NCBI GenBank assembly: GCA_964581175.1
Contig: CAZONI010000001.1
Span: 1-64,000, forward strand
Source: B46-G9 sp964581175
GTDB lineage: Bacteria > Desulfobacterota > DSM-4660 > Desulfatiglandales > Desulfatiglandaceae
DNA length: 64,000 nucleotides
Direction: 5' to 3'
The translations under genes and the position numbers were made by a program. Under the pieces are notes generated by a model, which saw only the letters and a program-made list of their open reading frames with translations, was not told the origin of the DNA and did not search any database. Below are positions 44,660-54,750 of the stretch, in pieces. Positions within the stretch are counted from its first letter, which is position 1, and each line of letters begins with the position of its first letter.

Positions 44660-45567
44660 CGACCGATTACCTTGATCTCCAGTTCCAGGTTAACGCCCGT
44701 TTTTTCGCTGACGGTCTTCCGGACCAGAGTTATAAGATCCAGAATATCTCGCGAACTTGCTTCGCCGGCATTGACAATCCAGTTGGCGTGTTTCGCGGAG
44801 ACCATGGCGTCACCGCGCCTCTTCCCCTTCAATCCCGCCAGCTCTATCAGGCGCCCCGCATAGTCTCCCGGCGGATTCTTGAAAATGGAACCCGCACTGG
44901 GGTATTCAAAGGGCTGCGTTTCCTTCCGCCTGCTCAAATAGCTCTTTATCCTTTCAACGACCTCCTCCGGGATGCTCTTTTCCAGCTTGAGATGGATCCG
45001 GGTCACTACAGCGCCTTCCTCCAGTTCCAGTTTCCTGTATCCGAAAGAGAGCTTTTCGCCTTCCATTTCGACCATCTCGCCTCCCGGTGTCACCATCTCC
45101 ATCCGAGAGACCAGGGAAGTCATGTCTTTCCCGAATGCCCCGGCATTCATGACCGCCGCACCGCCAACGGTTCCGGGAATGCCCGCCAGGAATTCGCCGC
45201 CGCCGTACCCTTTTCTCCGACACAGTTCCAGCAGCCGCCGCAATGACGCTCCAGCCCCTGCGATGATCACCCCGCTGCGAGAGATCTGCTCTCCAATAGC
45301 GGCAAGCGCGCCCTCCAGTCGGATGGCAACTCCGGGGATGTCTCCATCCATGATCAGGAGGTTGCTGCCACGCCCCACGACAAACCAGGGGATGCGCTCT
45401 TTTTGCAGGAACGGGATTACGGTCTGAAGGTCTCCGGATTCCTGCGCCTTCAAAAGGGCCTCCACGCACCCGCCGACCCGGAGCGTGGTGTAAGATGCCA
45501 TGGAACAGCCGCACTGCAGCCTTCCGCCTGCAAGATCAATGAAGGCGTCCATCTGCTCCCTGTTCAT
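44656..45567 (-). CDS. murB: UDP-N-acetylenolpyruvoylglucosamine reductase MurB
   Basis: The FAD-dependent reductase making UDP-MurNAc. 303 residues, the shorter type II length. It has the FAD-binding SYTTLRVGG and GRGSNLLI motifs, GAGASLRRLLELC, GIPGTVGGAAVMNAGAFG and the GSIFKNP active-site region. No ddl gene separates it from ftsQ. It overlaps murC and ftsQ by 4 nt each. Confidence 0.96.
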   Translation of the reverse strand: MNREQMDAFIDLAGGRLQCGCSMASYTTLRVGGCVEALLKAQESGDLQTVIPFLQKERIPWFVVGRGSNLLIMDGDIPGVAIRLEGALAAIGEQISRSGVIIAGAGASLRRLLELCRRKGYGGGEFLAGIPGTVGGAAVMNAGAFGKDMTSLVSRMEMVTPGGEMVEMEGEKLSFGYRKLELEEGAVVTRIHLKLEKSIPEEVVERIKSYLSRRKETQPFEYPSAGSIFKNPPGDYAGRLIELAGLKGKRRGDAMVSAKHANWIVNAGEASSRDILDLITLVRKTVSEKTGVNLELEIKVIGR

Positions 45568-46967
45568 CGTTGCTTCTCGGTATCATCTTGATGCAGCTTC
45601 TCAAGAAATATTTCACCCACCTTCACGATATTGCCGGCCCCCAGGGTCACCACCAGGTCTCCTTCACGAACGGTAGAAAGGAGCCTTTCAAGGGTCTCTT
45701 CCCTATCCCCACAAAAGGCAACGTCTTTATGCCCGTGATCCCGGATTCCCTTGGCCAGTGTTTCACCGTTGATCCCGCTGATCGGTCTTTCTCCGGCCGG
45801 ATAAATGGAGGTTACGAGCAGCACATCCGCTTCATTAAAACTGGTCACAAAGCGGTCAAACAGGATCTGTGTCCTGGTATACCGATGGGGCTGGAAAACC
45901 ACCACCATTCGTCTTTCCGGCCACCATTCCCGGGCCGTTCTGAGGGTGGCAGCAATCTCGCTCGGATGATGTCCGTAATCATCGAGAACAAGAATGCCGT
46001 TCTTTTCACCCTTCACCTGGAACCGCCTGGCCAGCCCCCCCAGGTCCCTGAGGCCCTGGCGAATAACGTCCATGGAAAGACCCAGTTCCAGGCCTACCCC
46101 CAAGGCCGCAAGACTGTTCAACACGTTGTGTTCACCCGGGATTCCGACCAGGACTTCGCCCATGGAGTCACCGTGATACAGTACCTCGAACCGCATACGG
46201 CCTTCTTCCCGGCGGAGTTCTCTCCCCTGGAGATCCGCCTGCGACGTCAGTCCATAGGTGATATATCTTTTCTTCAACCTGGGGATGATGTTCTGAATCT
46301 CCTCGTTGTCCAGACAGAGGACTGACGTGCCATAGAATGGGACCTTGTTGATAAAATCGACAAAGGTCTTTCTAATGGTCTCCATATCTCCGTAATGGTC
46401 CAGGTGTTCCCGGTCAATGTTCGTCACCACCGCGATGATGGGGGAAAGGGCCAGGAAAGAGCCGTCGCTCTCATCGGCTTCAGCGACCAGGATGTCGCCT
46501 TCACCCAGCCGCGCGTTGGACCCTCCCCAGGTATCCAGCCTGCCTCCGATGACCGCGGTGGGATCGAGCCCCCCCTTTGTCAGGATGGATGCCACCATGG
46601 AGGTGGTGGTGGTCTTGCCATGGGCGCCGGCAATCGCAATACCGTATTTCAATCTCATCAGTTCTGCCAGCATTTCCGCCCGGGGAATCACCGGTACAAA
46701 GTGCTTCCTTGCAGCAGCGATCTCGGGATTATCCTCCCTTACCGCCGAGGAATAGACCACCACATCCGCCCCCTCCACGTGCTCTTCGGCGTGGCCTTCA
46801 AATATTCTTCCCCCCAGTCTCGCGAGATTGTCCGTGACCGGAGTGGACTTCAGATCCGAACCGCTGACACGGTATCCGAGATTCAAGAGGAGTTCCGCGA
46901 TGCCGCTCATCCCGATGCCGCCGATGCCGACAAAATGGATATGCTTTGTCTTTCCGAATTTTACCAT
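45564..46967 (-). CDS. murC: UDP-N-acetylmuramate--L-alanine ligase MurC
   Basis: The 467-residue Mur ligase adds L-Ala. It has a Rossmann start (IHFVGIGGIGMSGIAELLLNLGY), an ATP-binding GAHGKTTTTSM motif, central YGHHPSEIAATL and an NIDREHLDHYGD region. The ATG at 46967 lies inside the end of murG (7-nt overlap), and the stop overlaps murB by 4 nt. Confidence 0.97.
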   Translation of the reverse strand: MVKFGKTKHIHFVGIGGIGMSGIAELLLNLGYRVSGSDLKSTPVTDNLARLGGRIFEGHAEEHVEGADVVVYSSAVREDNPEIAAARKHFVPVIPRAEMLAELMRLKYGIAIAGAHGKTTTTSMVASILTKGGLDPTAVIGGRLDTWGGSNARLGEGDILVAEADESDGSFLALSPIIAVVTNIDREHLDHYGDMETIRKTFVDFINKVPFYGTSVLCLDNEEIQNIIPRLKKRYITYGLTSQADLQGRELRREEGRMRFEVLYHGDSMGEVLVGIPGEHNVLNSLAALGVGLELGLSMDVIRQGLRDLGGLARRFQVKGEKNGILVLDDYGHHPSEIAATLRTAREWWPERRMVVVFQPHRYTRTQILFDRFVTSFNEADVLLVTSIYPAGERPISGINGETLAKGIRDHGHKDVAFCGDREETLERLLSTVREGDLVVTLGAGNIVKVGEIFLEKLHQDDTEKQR

Positions 46968-48052
46968 TCCGGGGCCATCTCCAGTAATTGGTCAACGATC
47001 TGCCGGGCGGCATCCCGCCTCCCCCGGACCAGGACCGCATGTGCCATTTCTTTCACTTTTTCGGGATGTTTCATCAGCGCGCCCAACTCTTTTGCCAGGT
47101 CTTCTCCACTCATCTCCTGTTCCCTTTTCACGATAGCGCCCCCAACCTGCTCAAGGACTCTCGCGTTTGTCTCTTGATGCTGGTTTGCTGCATAGGGATA
47201 TGGAATCAGAATGGACGCTTTGCCCAGTGCGGCAAGTTCGGCAAGGGTGGTTGCCCCGGCCCTGCTCACCACGAGATCGGCGCGAGCGTATGCTCCTGCC
47301 ATGTCCTCTACAAAAGGCAGAACATTTCCCTCGAGCCCGTGTTCCCGATATTCCTTCAGGACTCTCTCATGATCGAGATGTCCGGTCTGGTGAATCACCC
47401 TCGGAGATAGTCCCCGTTTCCGCAAATGGACGAGCGCATCCACTACCGCCCTGTTGATCGCCTGAGCGCCCTGGCTGCCTCCGAGCACCAGCAGGGTGAA
47501 GGTCCCGGACACCTTCTCTTCTTCATCCTGAGTGATAAAAAGTTCTTCCCGCACGGGATTTCCCGTAAGGGCGATTGATGCCGAGCGAAAATGTTCCCTG
47601 CTTTCGTCAAAGGAAATGAGCACCTTGTTTACCACCCGCGCCAGGATACGGTTCGTCATGCCTGGATAGGAATTCTGCTCGTGAATGGCGGTAGGAACAC
47701 CCAGGAAACGGCCGGCCAGGCAGACCGGCCCTGCAGTATATCCTCCCACCCCCAGGACCACCTGGGGAGACACGTGCCGGATCACCCGCGCTGCCTGATA
47801 AAACCCTTTCGGCAACCTTATCACCACCCCTGCACCCCTGAAGAGGCCTCTTCCCTTGAGCCCTTCCACGTCGATGAACTGCCTTTCATATCCGTATCGA
47901 TCCAGAATATCCATTTCCATTCTTCTGCGGCCGACTATAAAGACTATGCGCGAGCGTTCAAACCGCTTTCCCATTTCCCTTGCCACGGCAATGCCGGGGA
48001 AAAGATGCCCCCCTGTTCCACCCCCAGCTATGATGGCGCGAAAGATCGCCAT
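46961..48052 (-). CDS. murG: Lipid II synthase glycosyltransferase MurG
   Basis: The GT28 glycosyltransferase adding GlcNAc to lipid I at the inner face of the inner membrane. 363 residues from ATG 48052 (AIFRAIIAGGGTGGHLFPGIAVA). The GGGTGGHLFP donor motif, HEQNSYPGMTNR and LVVSRAGATTLAELAALGKASILIPYPYAANQHQ are all present. A longer frame to 48121 is rejected because the family begins here. FtsW ends 23 nt upstream. Confidence 0.96.
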   Translation of the reverse strand: MAIFRAIIAGGGTGGHLFPGIAVAREMGKRFERSRIVFIVGRRRMEMDILDRYGYERQFIDVEGLKGRGLFRGAGVVIRLPKGFYQAARVIRHVSPQVVLGVGGYTAGPVCLAGRFLGVPTAIHEQNSYPGMTNRILARVVNKVLISFDESREHFRSASIALTGNPVREELFITQDEEEKVSGTFTLLVLGGSQGAQAINRAVVDALVHLRKRGLSPRVIHQTGHLDHERVLKEYREHGLEGNVLPFVEDMAGAYARADLVVSRAGATTLAELAALGKASILIPYPYAANQHQETNARVLEQVGGAIVKREQEMSGEDLAKELGALMKHPEKVKEMAHAVLVRGRRDAARQIVDQLLEMAPEW

Positions 48053-48075
48053 TTGACTTCTCTGGTCCACTCCCC

Positions 48076-49179
48076 TCAATATTCGGAAGAAATATTCAGG
48101 AGCACCCCTATACTCAGACACGTCATGATGAGGGATGATCCCCCGTAGCTGATCAGGGGCAGGGTCAAACCCTTCGTGGGCAGCAACCCCATAACGACCC
48201 CCATGTTCACCAGGACCTGCAGCCCGATGAATGTGGTCAGGCCCAACGCCAGATAACTGCTGTAGAGATCCCTGGCATCCAGCGCAACCTTGATCCCGCG
48301 AGTGATCAAAACGCCGAAAAGAATTATCGTAATCCCGATACCCAGAAACCCCATTTCCTCCGCCACTATGGAAAGCACGAAATCTGTGTGAGGCTCCGGT
48401 AAATAGAAGAGTTTCTGCTTGCTGTTACCCAGACCCATCCCAAAGATACCGCCGGATCCGAAGGCGAGGAACGAGTGCACTATCTGAAAGCCGATACCTG
48501 TGGGATCTTTCCATGGATGGAGAAAGGCCCACCACCTCTTGAGTCGATAGTCGGCGTGCAACACAAGCCAGAGTACCACCGGCGCGAAGAGAGACAGTAT
48601 CCCAACGAGCTGAAACGGATTCACCCCGCCGACAAAGAGAAGCGCAACGAGCCAGCAACCGATGATAACGGCCGTGCCCAGGTCCGGCTGGAGAATGATC
48701 AGGCCCATGAAGACGCCTGCCACCAGGAGGTGCGGAAACAGGCCGGTCGAAAAACGCCTCATTTCGGGACCCTTCTTGGACATGGAATAGGCCAGGTATA
48801 CGGCCAGAGCGAACTTTGCAAATTCTGACGGCTGGATTGAAAAACTGCCCAGCCTGAACCACCTCATGGCCCCCCCCACTCTGGTGCCGATACCGGGAAT
48901 CAGGACCATTCCCATGACGCACGCGGTCACAAAAAGCAGGGGATAGGTCAACTTGGAAAAAAAGCGGCAGGGTATGTTCTTTGCCACGACCATGATGATC
49001 AACCCAATGCAGGCAAAAAAAGCCTGTCTCTTGAGATAGAAGTAGCTGTCGCCCAGCCGGTGGGCAGCCAGGTTTGTGCTTGCGCTGTAGACGACTACCA
49101 GCCCCATCCCCATAAGGCAGAGAACCGGAATAAGAATCCACAGATCGTATTTTGGCTTTGCCTGTGCGCTCTCACTCAT
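48076..49179 (-). CDS. ftsW: Septal SEDS glycosyltransferase FtsW
   Basis: The SEDS polymerase that works with FtsI in septal peptidoglycan synthesis. 367 residues with about ten transmembrane segments. Recognisable loops: MGMGLVVVYSAS, SIQPSEFAKFALAVYLA and ILQPDLGTA, and a large periplasmic segment with FVLSIVAEEMGFLG. The ATG at 49179 lies inside murD (8-nt overlap), so a longer frame to 49281 is rejected. Confidence 0.95.
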   Translation of the reverse strand: MSESAQAKPKYDLWILIPVLCLMGMGLVVVYSASTNLAAHRLGDSYFYLKRQAFFACIGLIIMVVAKNIPCRFFSKLTYPLLFVTACVMGMVLIPGIGTRVGGAMRWFRLGSFSIQPSEFAKFALAVYLAYSMSKKGPEMRRFSTGLFPHLLVAGVFMGLIILQPDLGTAVIIGCWLVALLFVGGVNPFQLVGILSLFAPVVLWLVLHADYRLKRWWAFLHPWKDPTGIGFQIVHSFLAFGSGGIFGMGLGNSKQKLFYLPEPHTDFVLSIVAEEMGFLGIGITIILFGVLITRGIKVALDARDLYSSYLALGLTTFIGLQVLVNMGVVMGLLPTKGLTLPLISYGGSSLIMTCLSIGVLLNISSEY

Positions 49180-50545
49180 GAATAAGTCGCTCCACGGCCG
49201 TGCGAAAGACCTCGCCCCTGTGCTGGTAGTCCTGAAACTGGTCAAAGCTTGAGCACGCCGGTGATAACAGGACCGCGTCACCCGGTTCGGCCAGGCTCAT
49301 GGCCAACCGGATAGCTCCATCCAGCCCTCCTGCAAGATGGTATGGCACGACTCCCTCGAATGCCCTTGCAAGGTGCTCTCTCGCCTCTCCTACAAAAATC
49401 GCCTTTTTCACCCGCCCGGCGGAGGCTGCGGCAAGCTTGTCGTACCGAAGGCCCTTGTGCTTTCCACCCGCAATGAGAAGTATGGGACAGGCGAGGGATT
49501 GAATGGCCCCGACTGCCGCTTCCACATTTGTCGCCTTGGAGTCATTGTAGAAGACTACCCCCTCCTTCTCTCCCACGCGTTCCAGTCGATGCGGCAGGCC
49601 TTGAAATTGACTCAAACTCACCTGGATGGTGGCTGGATCAATCTCCAGGATGTGGCCCACCAGAATGACGGCTTCAAGATTCAGTATGTTGTGGTCTCCC
49701 GGAAGCTGGAAAGACGCGACAGGGTGGCTCACCGTCTCCCCCGATTTCCCTCGGACCCGGATAATCCCATCCTGCAGATACGCCGCCTGTCCATCTCTTT
49801 CCTTTAACCCATACCGGAGGATAGAGACCCCTGTTTCAGGGGAAATGCGTGCCAGGATCTCGTCCTCGTTATTCATGATGAGATACTGCCCGGGTCCCTG
49901 CCGTGAAAAGATCTTCTTCTTCGCTTCCCAATACTCCTCAAAATCCTGGTATCGGTCCAGGTGGTCAGGCGAAATATTTAGGATGATCGAAATGTACGGA
50001 GAGAAGTTCTCTGCCGTGTCCAGCTGGAAACTGCTCACCTCCACCACCAGGTATTCTGCGTTCATTTCTCCGCAGGCATATGCTATCAGAGGTGTCCCTA
50101 TGTTTCCCCCCACGTACGCGGGAACATCCGCCTTTTCAAGGAGCGATCCCAGGCACGCAGTGACAGTTGACTTCCCATTGGTACCGGTAACCGCGATCAG
50201 TGGAGTCGGAATAACCCTGCTCGCCAGCTCCAGTTCTCCCATAACCGGGATCCCCTTTTCCCGGGCATCCAGCAGGAAGGGCATCGTATGCGAGACTCCA
50301 GGGCTCACAATGATCAAATCCGCGTTCAGAAAAGTCTCCCTGCGATGTCCTCCTATCTCAAAGGTGCAACGCCGATCCGCGAGATCCGCATAAAATGCGT
50401 CGTTGACTTCCTCCTTCCTCCGGCTCTCCGTTACCGTGACCCTGGCGCCGTTCTCTATGAGCCATCGAGAAGCCCAAAATCCCGAGATCCCCAGGCCCAC
50501 GACCAGGACCCTCTTCCCTGCAACGCTCATGTCTTGAACAGCCAC
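49172..50545 (-). CDS. murD: UDP-N-acetylmuramoyl-L-alanine--D-glutamate ligase MurD
   Basis: The 457-residue Mur ligase adds D-Glu. ATP loop GTNGKSTVTACLG, N-terminal VLVVGLGISGFWASRWL, and central ILNISPDHLDRYQDFEEYWEAK and FYNDSKATNVEA. The start is a GTG at 50545 with AGGGG about 9 nt upstream; an ATG five codons later (50530) is the alternative. It is 24 nt after mraY. Confidence 0.96.
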   Translation of the reverse strand: MAVQDMSVAGKRVLVVGLGISGFWASRWLIENGARVTVTESRRKEEVNDAFYADLADRRCTFEIGGHRRETFLNADLIIVSPGVSHTMPFLLDAREKGIPVMGELELASRVIPTPLIAVTGTNGKSTVTACLGSLLEKADVPAYVGGNIGTPLIAYACGEMNAEYLVVEVSSFQLDTAENFSPYISIILNISPDHLDRYQDFEEYWEAKKKIFSRQGPGQYLIMNNEDEILARISPETGVSILRYGLKERDGQAAYLQDGIIRVRGKSGETVSHPVASFQLPGDHNILNLEAVILVGHILEIDPATIQVSLSQFQGLPHRLERVGEKEGVVFYNDSKATNVEAAVGAIQSLACPILLIAGGKHKGLRYDKLAAASAGRVKKAIFVGEAREHLARAFEGVVPYHLAGGLDGAIRLAMSLAEPGDAVLLSPACSSFDQFQDYQHRGEVFRTAVERLIHE

Positions 50546-50569
50546 GATTTCTTTCCCCTGCTCGCCCTG

Positions 50570-51649
50570 TTACCGCAACTTCAGGGTGCTGATGGATAGA
50601 AGCGCCAGAATAATGGAGATAATCCAAAACCGCACAATGACTTTCGGCTCTGCCCATCCCTTCAGCTCGAAGTGGTGATGAATGGGAGCCATGCGAAAAA
50701 TCCTGTGGCCTCCTGTTATCTTGAAATAGGCCACCTGGAAAATGACGGACAGGGCCTCAAACACGAACAGCCCGCCCACCAGTATCAGTACAATTTCCTG
50801 CTTGGTAATCAGGGCCACAGTTCCGAGGATCGCTCCAAGAGATAATGAGCCCACGTCACCCATGAATACATCCGCGGGATAGGCGTTGTACCAGAGGAAT
50901 CCAAGACCCGCACCAACCGCTGCGCCGCAGATCACTGAAATTTCTCCTGCCCCCGGGACGTAGGGGATTTGCAGGTACGATGCAATTTTGGCATGCCCTG
51001 CAAGATAGGCAAAGGCGAGATAACTCCCAAAGGCGATAGTGACCGGACCTATGGCAAGGCCATCCAGACCGTCGGTCAAATTGACGGCATTCGATGCTCC
51101 AACGATAACAACCACCGCAAATGGTATGTATCCCAGCCCGAGATTGGGATGGATCGTCTTGAGAAAAGGAAGATTCAGTCTGGTGGTCATCCCCGGGTCC
51201 TGGTAGAGGAAAAGGGCTACAATAAATGCCGACAGGGCCTGCAAGGAAAATTTTGCAGCGACCCGAAGGCCCTTGCTGTTTTTCTTCGAGACCTTCAGAT
51301 AATCGTCCGCGAAACCAATGGCCCCGAATGAAACAGCCACAAAGAGCACCATCCACACATATGCGTTTTCGGGTTCCGCCCAAAAAAGGGTCCCGATGAT
51401 CACCGCGGGTATGATCAGGCACCCCCCCATGGTAGGAGTTCCTTCCTTTTTCTTGTGGTTTGGGGGGCCGTCATCCCGGATGTACTGTCCCACCTGCAAT
51501 GTCCTCAGCTTTCTGATGGCCCAGTTGCCGAATATGAAACAGATCAGGAGGGCCGTCAGCGTGGAGAGAATGGTCCTGAACGTGATATAGCGAAACACGT
51601 TCAGCCAGGAAACGTCCACGTGCAAGAGGTAGAGCAATTTATAGAGCAT
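50570..51649 (-). CDS. mraY: Phospho-N-acetylmuramoyl-pentapeptide transferase MraY
   Basis: Makes lipid I by transferring phospho-MurNAc-pentapeptide to undecaprenyl phosphate. 359 residues, about ten transmembrane helices. Catalytic and UDP-binding features: GTPTMGGCLII, GFADDYLKVSKKNSKGL with the paired Asp, NAVNLTDGLDGLA, FMGDVGSLSLGA and HHHFELKGWAE. The ATG at 51649 overlaps murF by 11 nt. Confidence 0.97.
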   Translation of the reverse strand: MLYKLLYLLHVDVSWLNVFRYITFRTILSTLTALLICFIFGNWAIRKLRTLQVGQYIRDDGPPNHKKKEGTPTMGGCLIIPAVIIGTLFWAEPENAYVWMVLFVAVSFGAIGFADDYLKVSKKNSKGLRVAAKFSLQALSAFIVALFLYQDPGMTTRLNLPFLKTIHPNLGLGYIPFAVVVIVGASNAVNLTDGLDGLAIGPVTIAFGSYLAFAYLAGHAKIASYLQIPYVPGAGEISVICGAAVGAGLGFLWYNAYPADVFMGDVGSLSLGAILGTVALITKQEIVLILVGGLFVFEALSVIFQVAYFKITGGHRIFRMAPIHHHFELKGWAEPKVIVRFWIISIILALLSISTLKLR

Positions 51650-53096
51650 CCGCCACCCTTTCCTGTTCCATCAATGCCTTGAAGTCCTCAACCGCCTTCT
51701 CCAGTTCCAATAACCGTGATGCCTTGAAAAAAACGATATCCCCTTCTCTCGCCACCTGCCGCAAAACTCTCACCATCTGATCATGAGTGTTTACCGCAGC
51801 CATGCTTTCTTCCGCAAATCCCGCCTCTTTCGCTCCTTGTATCATGTCCGGAGCATGCGTCCCCATAACGACGAAAAAAGCAGCCCCTGCACCCGCCACC
51901 AGGCGTCCTGCGGCCCTGTGTTCCCGGCGCGCCGCTTCACCGAGCTCAAGCATATCGCCGAGGGCCACAACGAGCCTGCCGCCCTTCGAAATCATGGATT
52001 TCCCTGTGTCCAGAGCGGCCTGCAATGCCGTTGGGTTGGCATTATAGGTATCGTCTATAATCGTGATGCCGCATGACAGGTGTTCCACAGTGAATCTCCC
52101 TTTGATCCCCCGAAATTCCTCAAGGCCGGCGAGAATATGTTCGGGAGCCGAACCCGAAACGAATCCCACGGCGGCCGCCGCAAGTGCGTTCTGCATGTTG
52201 TGTCGTCCCGGGACCTTGAGATGTACCGGCCACGAACCATCTCGATGACGCAGGATGAATGAAATACCGTCCGTGGTCTTGTCATGGACGTCCTCGGCAA
52301 ACACATCGTTTCGGGACCCCAGGCCGAACGTGAAGAGATCCTGGCGGAACCGGCGCGCCGTATCCATCAACAACCCGTCATCGCCGTTCAACACGATTCG
52401 GGCCCCGGGAGAAATCTCTTGTATGAGTTCCCCTTTTGCCTTCGCTACCTGTTCAATGGTGCCGAGTCCCTCCAGATGAACCTTTCCGACATTGGTGATC
52501 ACGCCCACGTTCGGACCGGTAATCTGCGTAAGGCGGGCTATTTCTCCAGGCCGATTCATGCCCAGTTCCAGGACCACTCCGGACGTACCGGGGCCTAATC
52601 GAAGCAGGGTCAAAGGCACGCCGATCAGGTTGTTAAAGTTCCCCTGGCTCTTTAGTACGTGCACCTGCCGTTCCAGGATAAGGGCACACATCTCTTTTGT
52701 AGTGGTTTTCCCGGCACTCCCTGTAATAGCCACTACCGACACATCATACTGCCTGCGCCACCAGCCGGCCAGGTCGCCCAGCGCTTTCAGTGTATCTCCC
52801 ACCGTTAGAACTGCGGGAGTCCGCTGTTTCAGATCAGATTCCAGCACGGCCAAAAGGTGAGGGAGGAATGACTCACTAATAACAACGCCGGATACCCCTT
52901 CTTGAATGACATCCCTCAGAAAATCATGACCGTCGTACCTCTCCCCTTTGAGCGCCCAGAAAATTTCTCCCGGTCCGGCCTTCCTGGAATCCGTGCAAAG
53001 ACCCGTAAAGGCAACATCCCGCGGCCCCGCGACCAGTTTCCCCTGGACCGGATCAATGAACTCTTCAGCGGTTATCTTTCCCCATTCAATGGACAT
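51639..53096 (-). CDS. murF: UDP-N-acetylmuramoyl-tripeptide--D-Ala-D-Ala ligase MurF
   Basis: The 485-residue Mur ligase adds the D-Ala-D-Ala dipeptide. Markers are GSAGKTTTKEMCALIL, VLELGMNRPGEIARLTQI, TIDDTYNANPTALQAAL and LVVALGDMLELGEAA. N-terminal Mur domain with FTGLCTDSRKAGPGEIFWALKGERYDGHDFL. It lies 9 nt after murE and overlaps mraY by 11 nt. D-Ala-D-Ala must come from a ddl gene located elsewhere. Confidence 0.97.
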   Translation of the reverse strand: MSIEWGKITAEEFIDPVQGKLVAGPRDVAFTGLCTDSRKAGPGEIFWALKGERYDGHDFLRDVIQEGVSGVVISESFLPHLLAVLESDLKQRTPAVLTVGDTLKALGDLAGWWRRQYDVSVVAITGSAGKTTTKEMCALILERQVHVLKSQGNFNNLIGVPLTLLRLGPGTSGVVLELGMNRPGEIARLTQITGPNVGVITNVGKVHLEGLGTIEQVAKAKGELIQEISPGARIVLNGDDGLLMDTARRFRQDLFTFGLGSRNDVFAEDVHDKTTDGISFILRHRDGSWPVHLKVPGRHNMQNALAAAAVGFVSGSAPEHILAGLEEFRGIKGRFTVEHLSCGITIIDDTYNANPTALQAALDTGKSMISKGGRLVVALGDMLELGEAARREHRAAGRLVAGAGAAFFVVMGTHAPDMIQGAKEAGFAEESMAAVNTHDQMVRVLRQVAREGDIVFFKASRLLELEKAVEDFKALMEQERVADAL

Positions 53097-53105
53097 AGTG
53101 ATTTC

Positions 53106-54611
53106 TCAGGAGGCCGCTTGGGCGGCAATCTTTCGATCATCAAAATCTCTTACTTCTCGTCCGACAATCTGGTACGTTTCATGTCCCTTCCCGGCGATGA
53201 GCACCACGTCCCCTTCAGCGGCCATGTGAACAGCCATCGTGATCGCTTCGGCACGGTCCGGAGCGATCCGGTAACCTTTCGCCGTCGTGTCTCTCGAAGG
53301 CGATCCCGTCTGTTTCATGATTCCTGCCGCACGCACTCCTTCTTCGATCTGGGAAATGATGGCATCCGGGTTCTCGGTCCTGGGATTGTCCGAGGTGAGA
53401 AACATCAAGTCGCTCAGTTCTGCTGCAATCCGGCCCATCTCCTTCCTTTTTCCCTTGTCGCGATCTCCTCCACACCCGAAAACACAGATCAGCTTTCCTT
53501 TTGCAAACGGTCTGAGCGCCTTGAGTGCCTTGGCCAGCGCATCCGGGGTATGTGAGTAATCCACGACGATATTTTTCCGGCTCCTGTTCTCCACCCGCTC
53601 CAGGCGGCCGGGAATCCCGGCAAGATTCTCGATGCCGGCAACGATTTCCTCCAGGCTGACTCCCAGGCTCATGGCAGCTGCTGTCGCCGCCAACATGTTG
53701 TACGCGTTAAAATCTCCGATGAGCGATGAGTGGACGACCCCATCTCCCTTGGGGGTTTTCAGCCTTGCCGCTAGACCGGCTTCACCTATCCGCACATCCT
53801 CGGCCTGAAAATCACATTTCTTTCGGATCCCGTAGGTAACCACCTCCGCGGCTGTTCTTCCGGTCAGGGTCTCACCCCATGGATCATCCAAGTTTATGAC
53901 GGCGGTTGTGTTTTGCCCGGGGCGCTCCTTCCCGAGCGATGTAAACAACCTGCTCTTTGCCTCAAAATAGGTGTCCATTGAATCGTGGTAATCCAAATGA
54001 TCGCGGGAGAGATTCGTGAAGACAGCGAGTCTGAATGGGCAGTCCCGGGTCCGTCCCTGATCAAGGGCGTGGGAGGAAACTTCCAGCAGGACATGGTCGA
54101 CTCCTTCATCGGCCATCTTTCTCATGATGCGCATGAGATCCAGGGATTCGGGAGTGGTCACGGGCGCTTTCAGTATATGGCCCGGAAAGCGATAGTTCAC
54201 GGTCCCTATCACCCCCGGCTTTCTTCCCGCTGTCTTCAGTATGGATTCCAGAAGATAACTGACGGTCGTCTTGCCGTTTGTGCCGGTGATCCCGATAAGG
54301 CTCAACTGTTCGCACGGACGGCTGTAGAAATGCACGGCGGCACGGGAAAGGGCTTCTCTGGTGTCGGCCACCTCGATACACGGGACTTTCGCAGGACACT
54401 CTTTCGATTCTTTCACTATCAGAGCCACAGCACCCCGCTTGACCGCCTCTCCCAGGAAGAGATGCCCATCAACCTTAGACCCCTTGATTGCCACAAAGAG
54501 ATCACCCTCACTCACTGAACGGGAATCGTATGTTATTCCGTTCACTTCCACTTCGGAATCACCGGTAAAACGCTCGTACTGCAAGTTCTCCAAAAGGCTC
54601 TTCAGTTTCAT
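53106..54611 (-). CDS. murE: UDP-MurNAc-tripeptide synthetase MurE (meso-DAP type)
   Basis: The 501-residue Mur ligase adds the third residue of the stem peptide. ATP loop GTNGKTTVSYLLE and NLSRDHLDYHDSMDTYFEAK are standard. LTSDNPRTENPDAI contains the DNPR motif that selects meso-diaminopimelate over lysine, fitting a Gram-negative wall. I chose MKLKSLLENLQYERF at 54611; a longer frame reaches 54683. A 150-nt spacer with a repeat (54718-54750) lies between it and ftsI. Confidence 0.96.
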   Translation of the reverse strand: MKLKSLLENLQYERFTGDSEVEVNGITYDSRSVSEGDLFVAIKGSKVDGHLFLGEAVKRGAVALIVKESKECPAKVPCIEVADTREALSRAAVHFYSRPCEQLSLIGITGTNGKTTVSYLLESILKTAGRKPGVIGTVNYRFPGHILKAPVTTPESLDLMRIMRKMADEGVDHVLLEVSSHALDQGRTRDCPFRLAVFTNLSRDHLDYHDSMDTYFEAKSRLFTSLGKERPGQNTTAVINLDDPWGETLTGRTAAEVVTYGIRKKCDFQAEDVRIGEAGLAARLKTPKGDGVVHSSLIGDFNAYNMLAATAAAMSLGVSLEEIVAGIENLAGIPGRLERVENRSRKNIVVDYSHTPDALAKALKALRPFAKGKLICVFGCGGDRDKGKRKEMGRIAAELSDLMFLTSDNPRTENPDAIISQIEEGVRAAGIMKQTGSPSRDTTAKGYRIAPDRAEAITMAVHMAAEGDVVLIAGKGHETYQIVGREVRDFDDRKIAAQAAS

Positions 54612-54717
54612 TGTCTTCCGATCCTTGGCCATTTCCTTGGGCCGTTGTGTCCGTTCCTCCGTTGACCCGTTTAACTGCTTCAAACCATCTCGGATAGATT
54701 GTTCCTTTTCCTCTTTT

Positions 54718-54750
54718 GCCTTACGCCTTACGCCCTATGTGCCCTACGCC
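54718..54750. repeat. Short tandem repeat in the ftsI-murE spacer
   Basis: On the minus strand, near-copies of GGCGTA(A/G) follow one another, interrupted by GGGCACATAG. About four partial units lie between the ftsI stop and the murE start. It looks like a simple-sequence spacer. No terminator or promoter is evident in the 150 nt. Confidence 0.4.
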
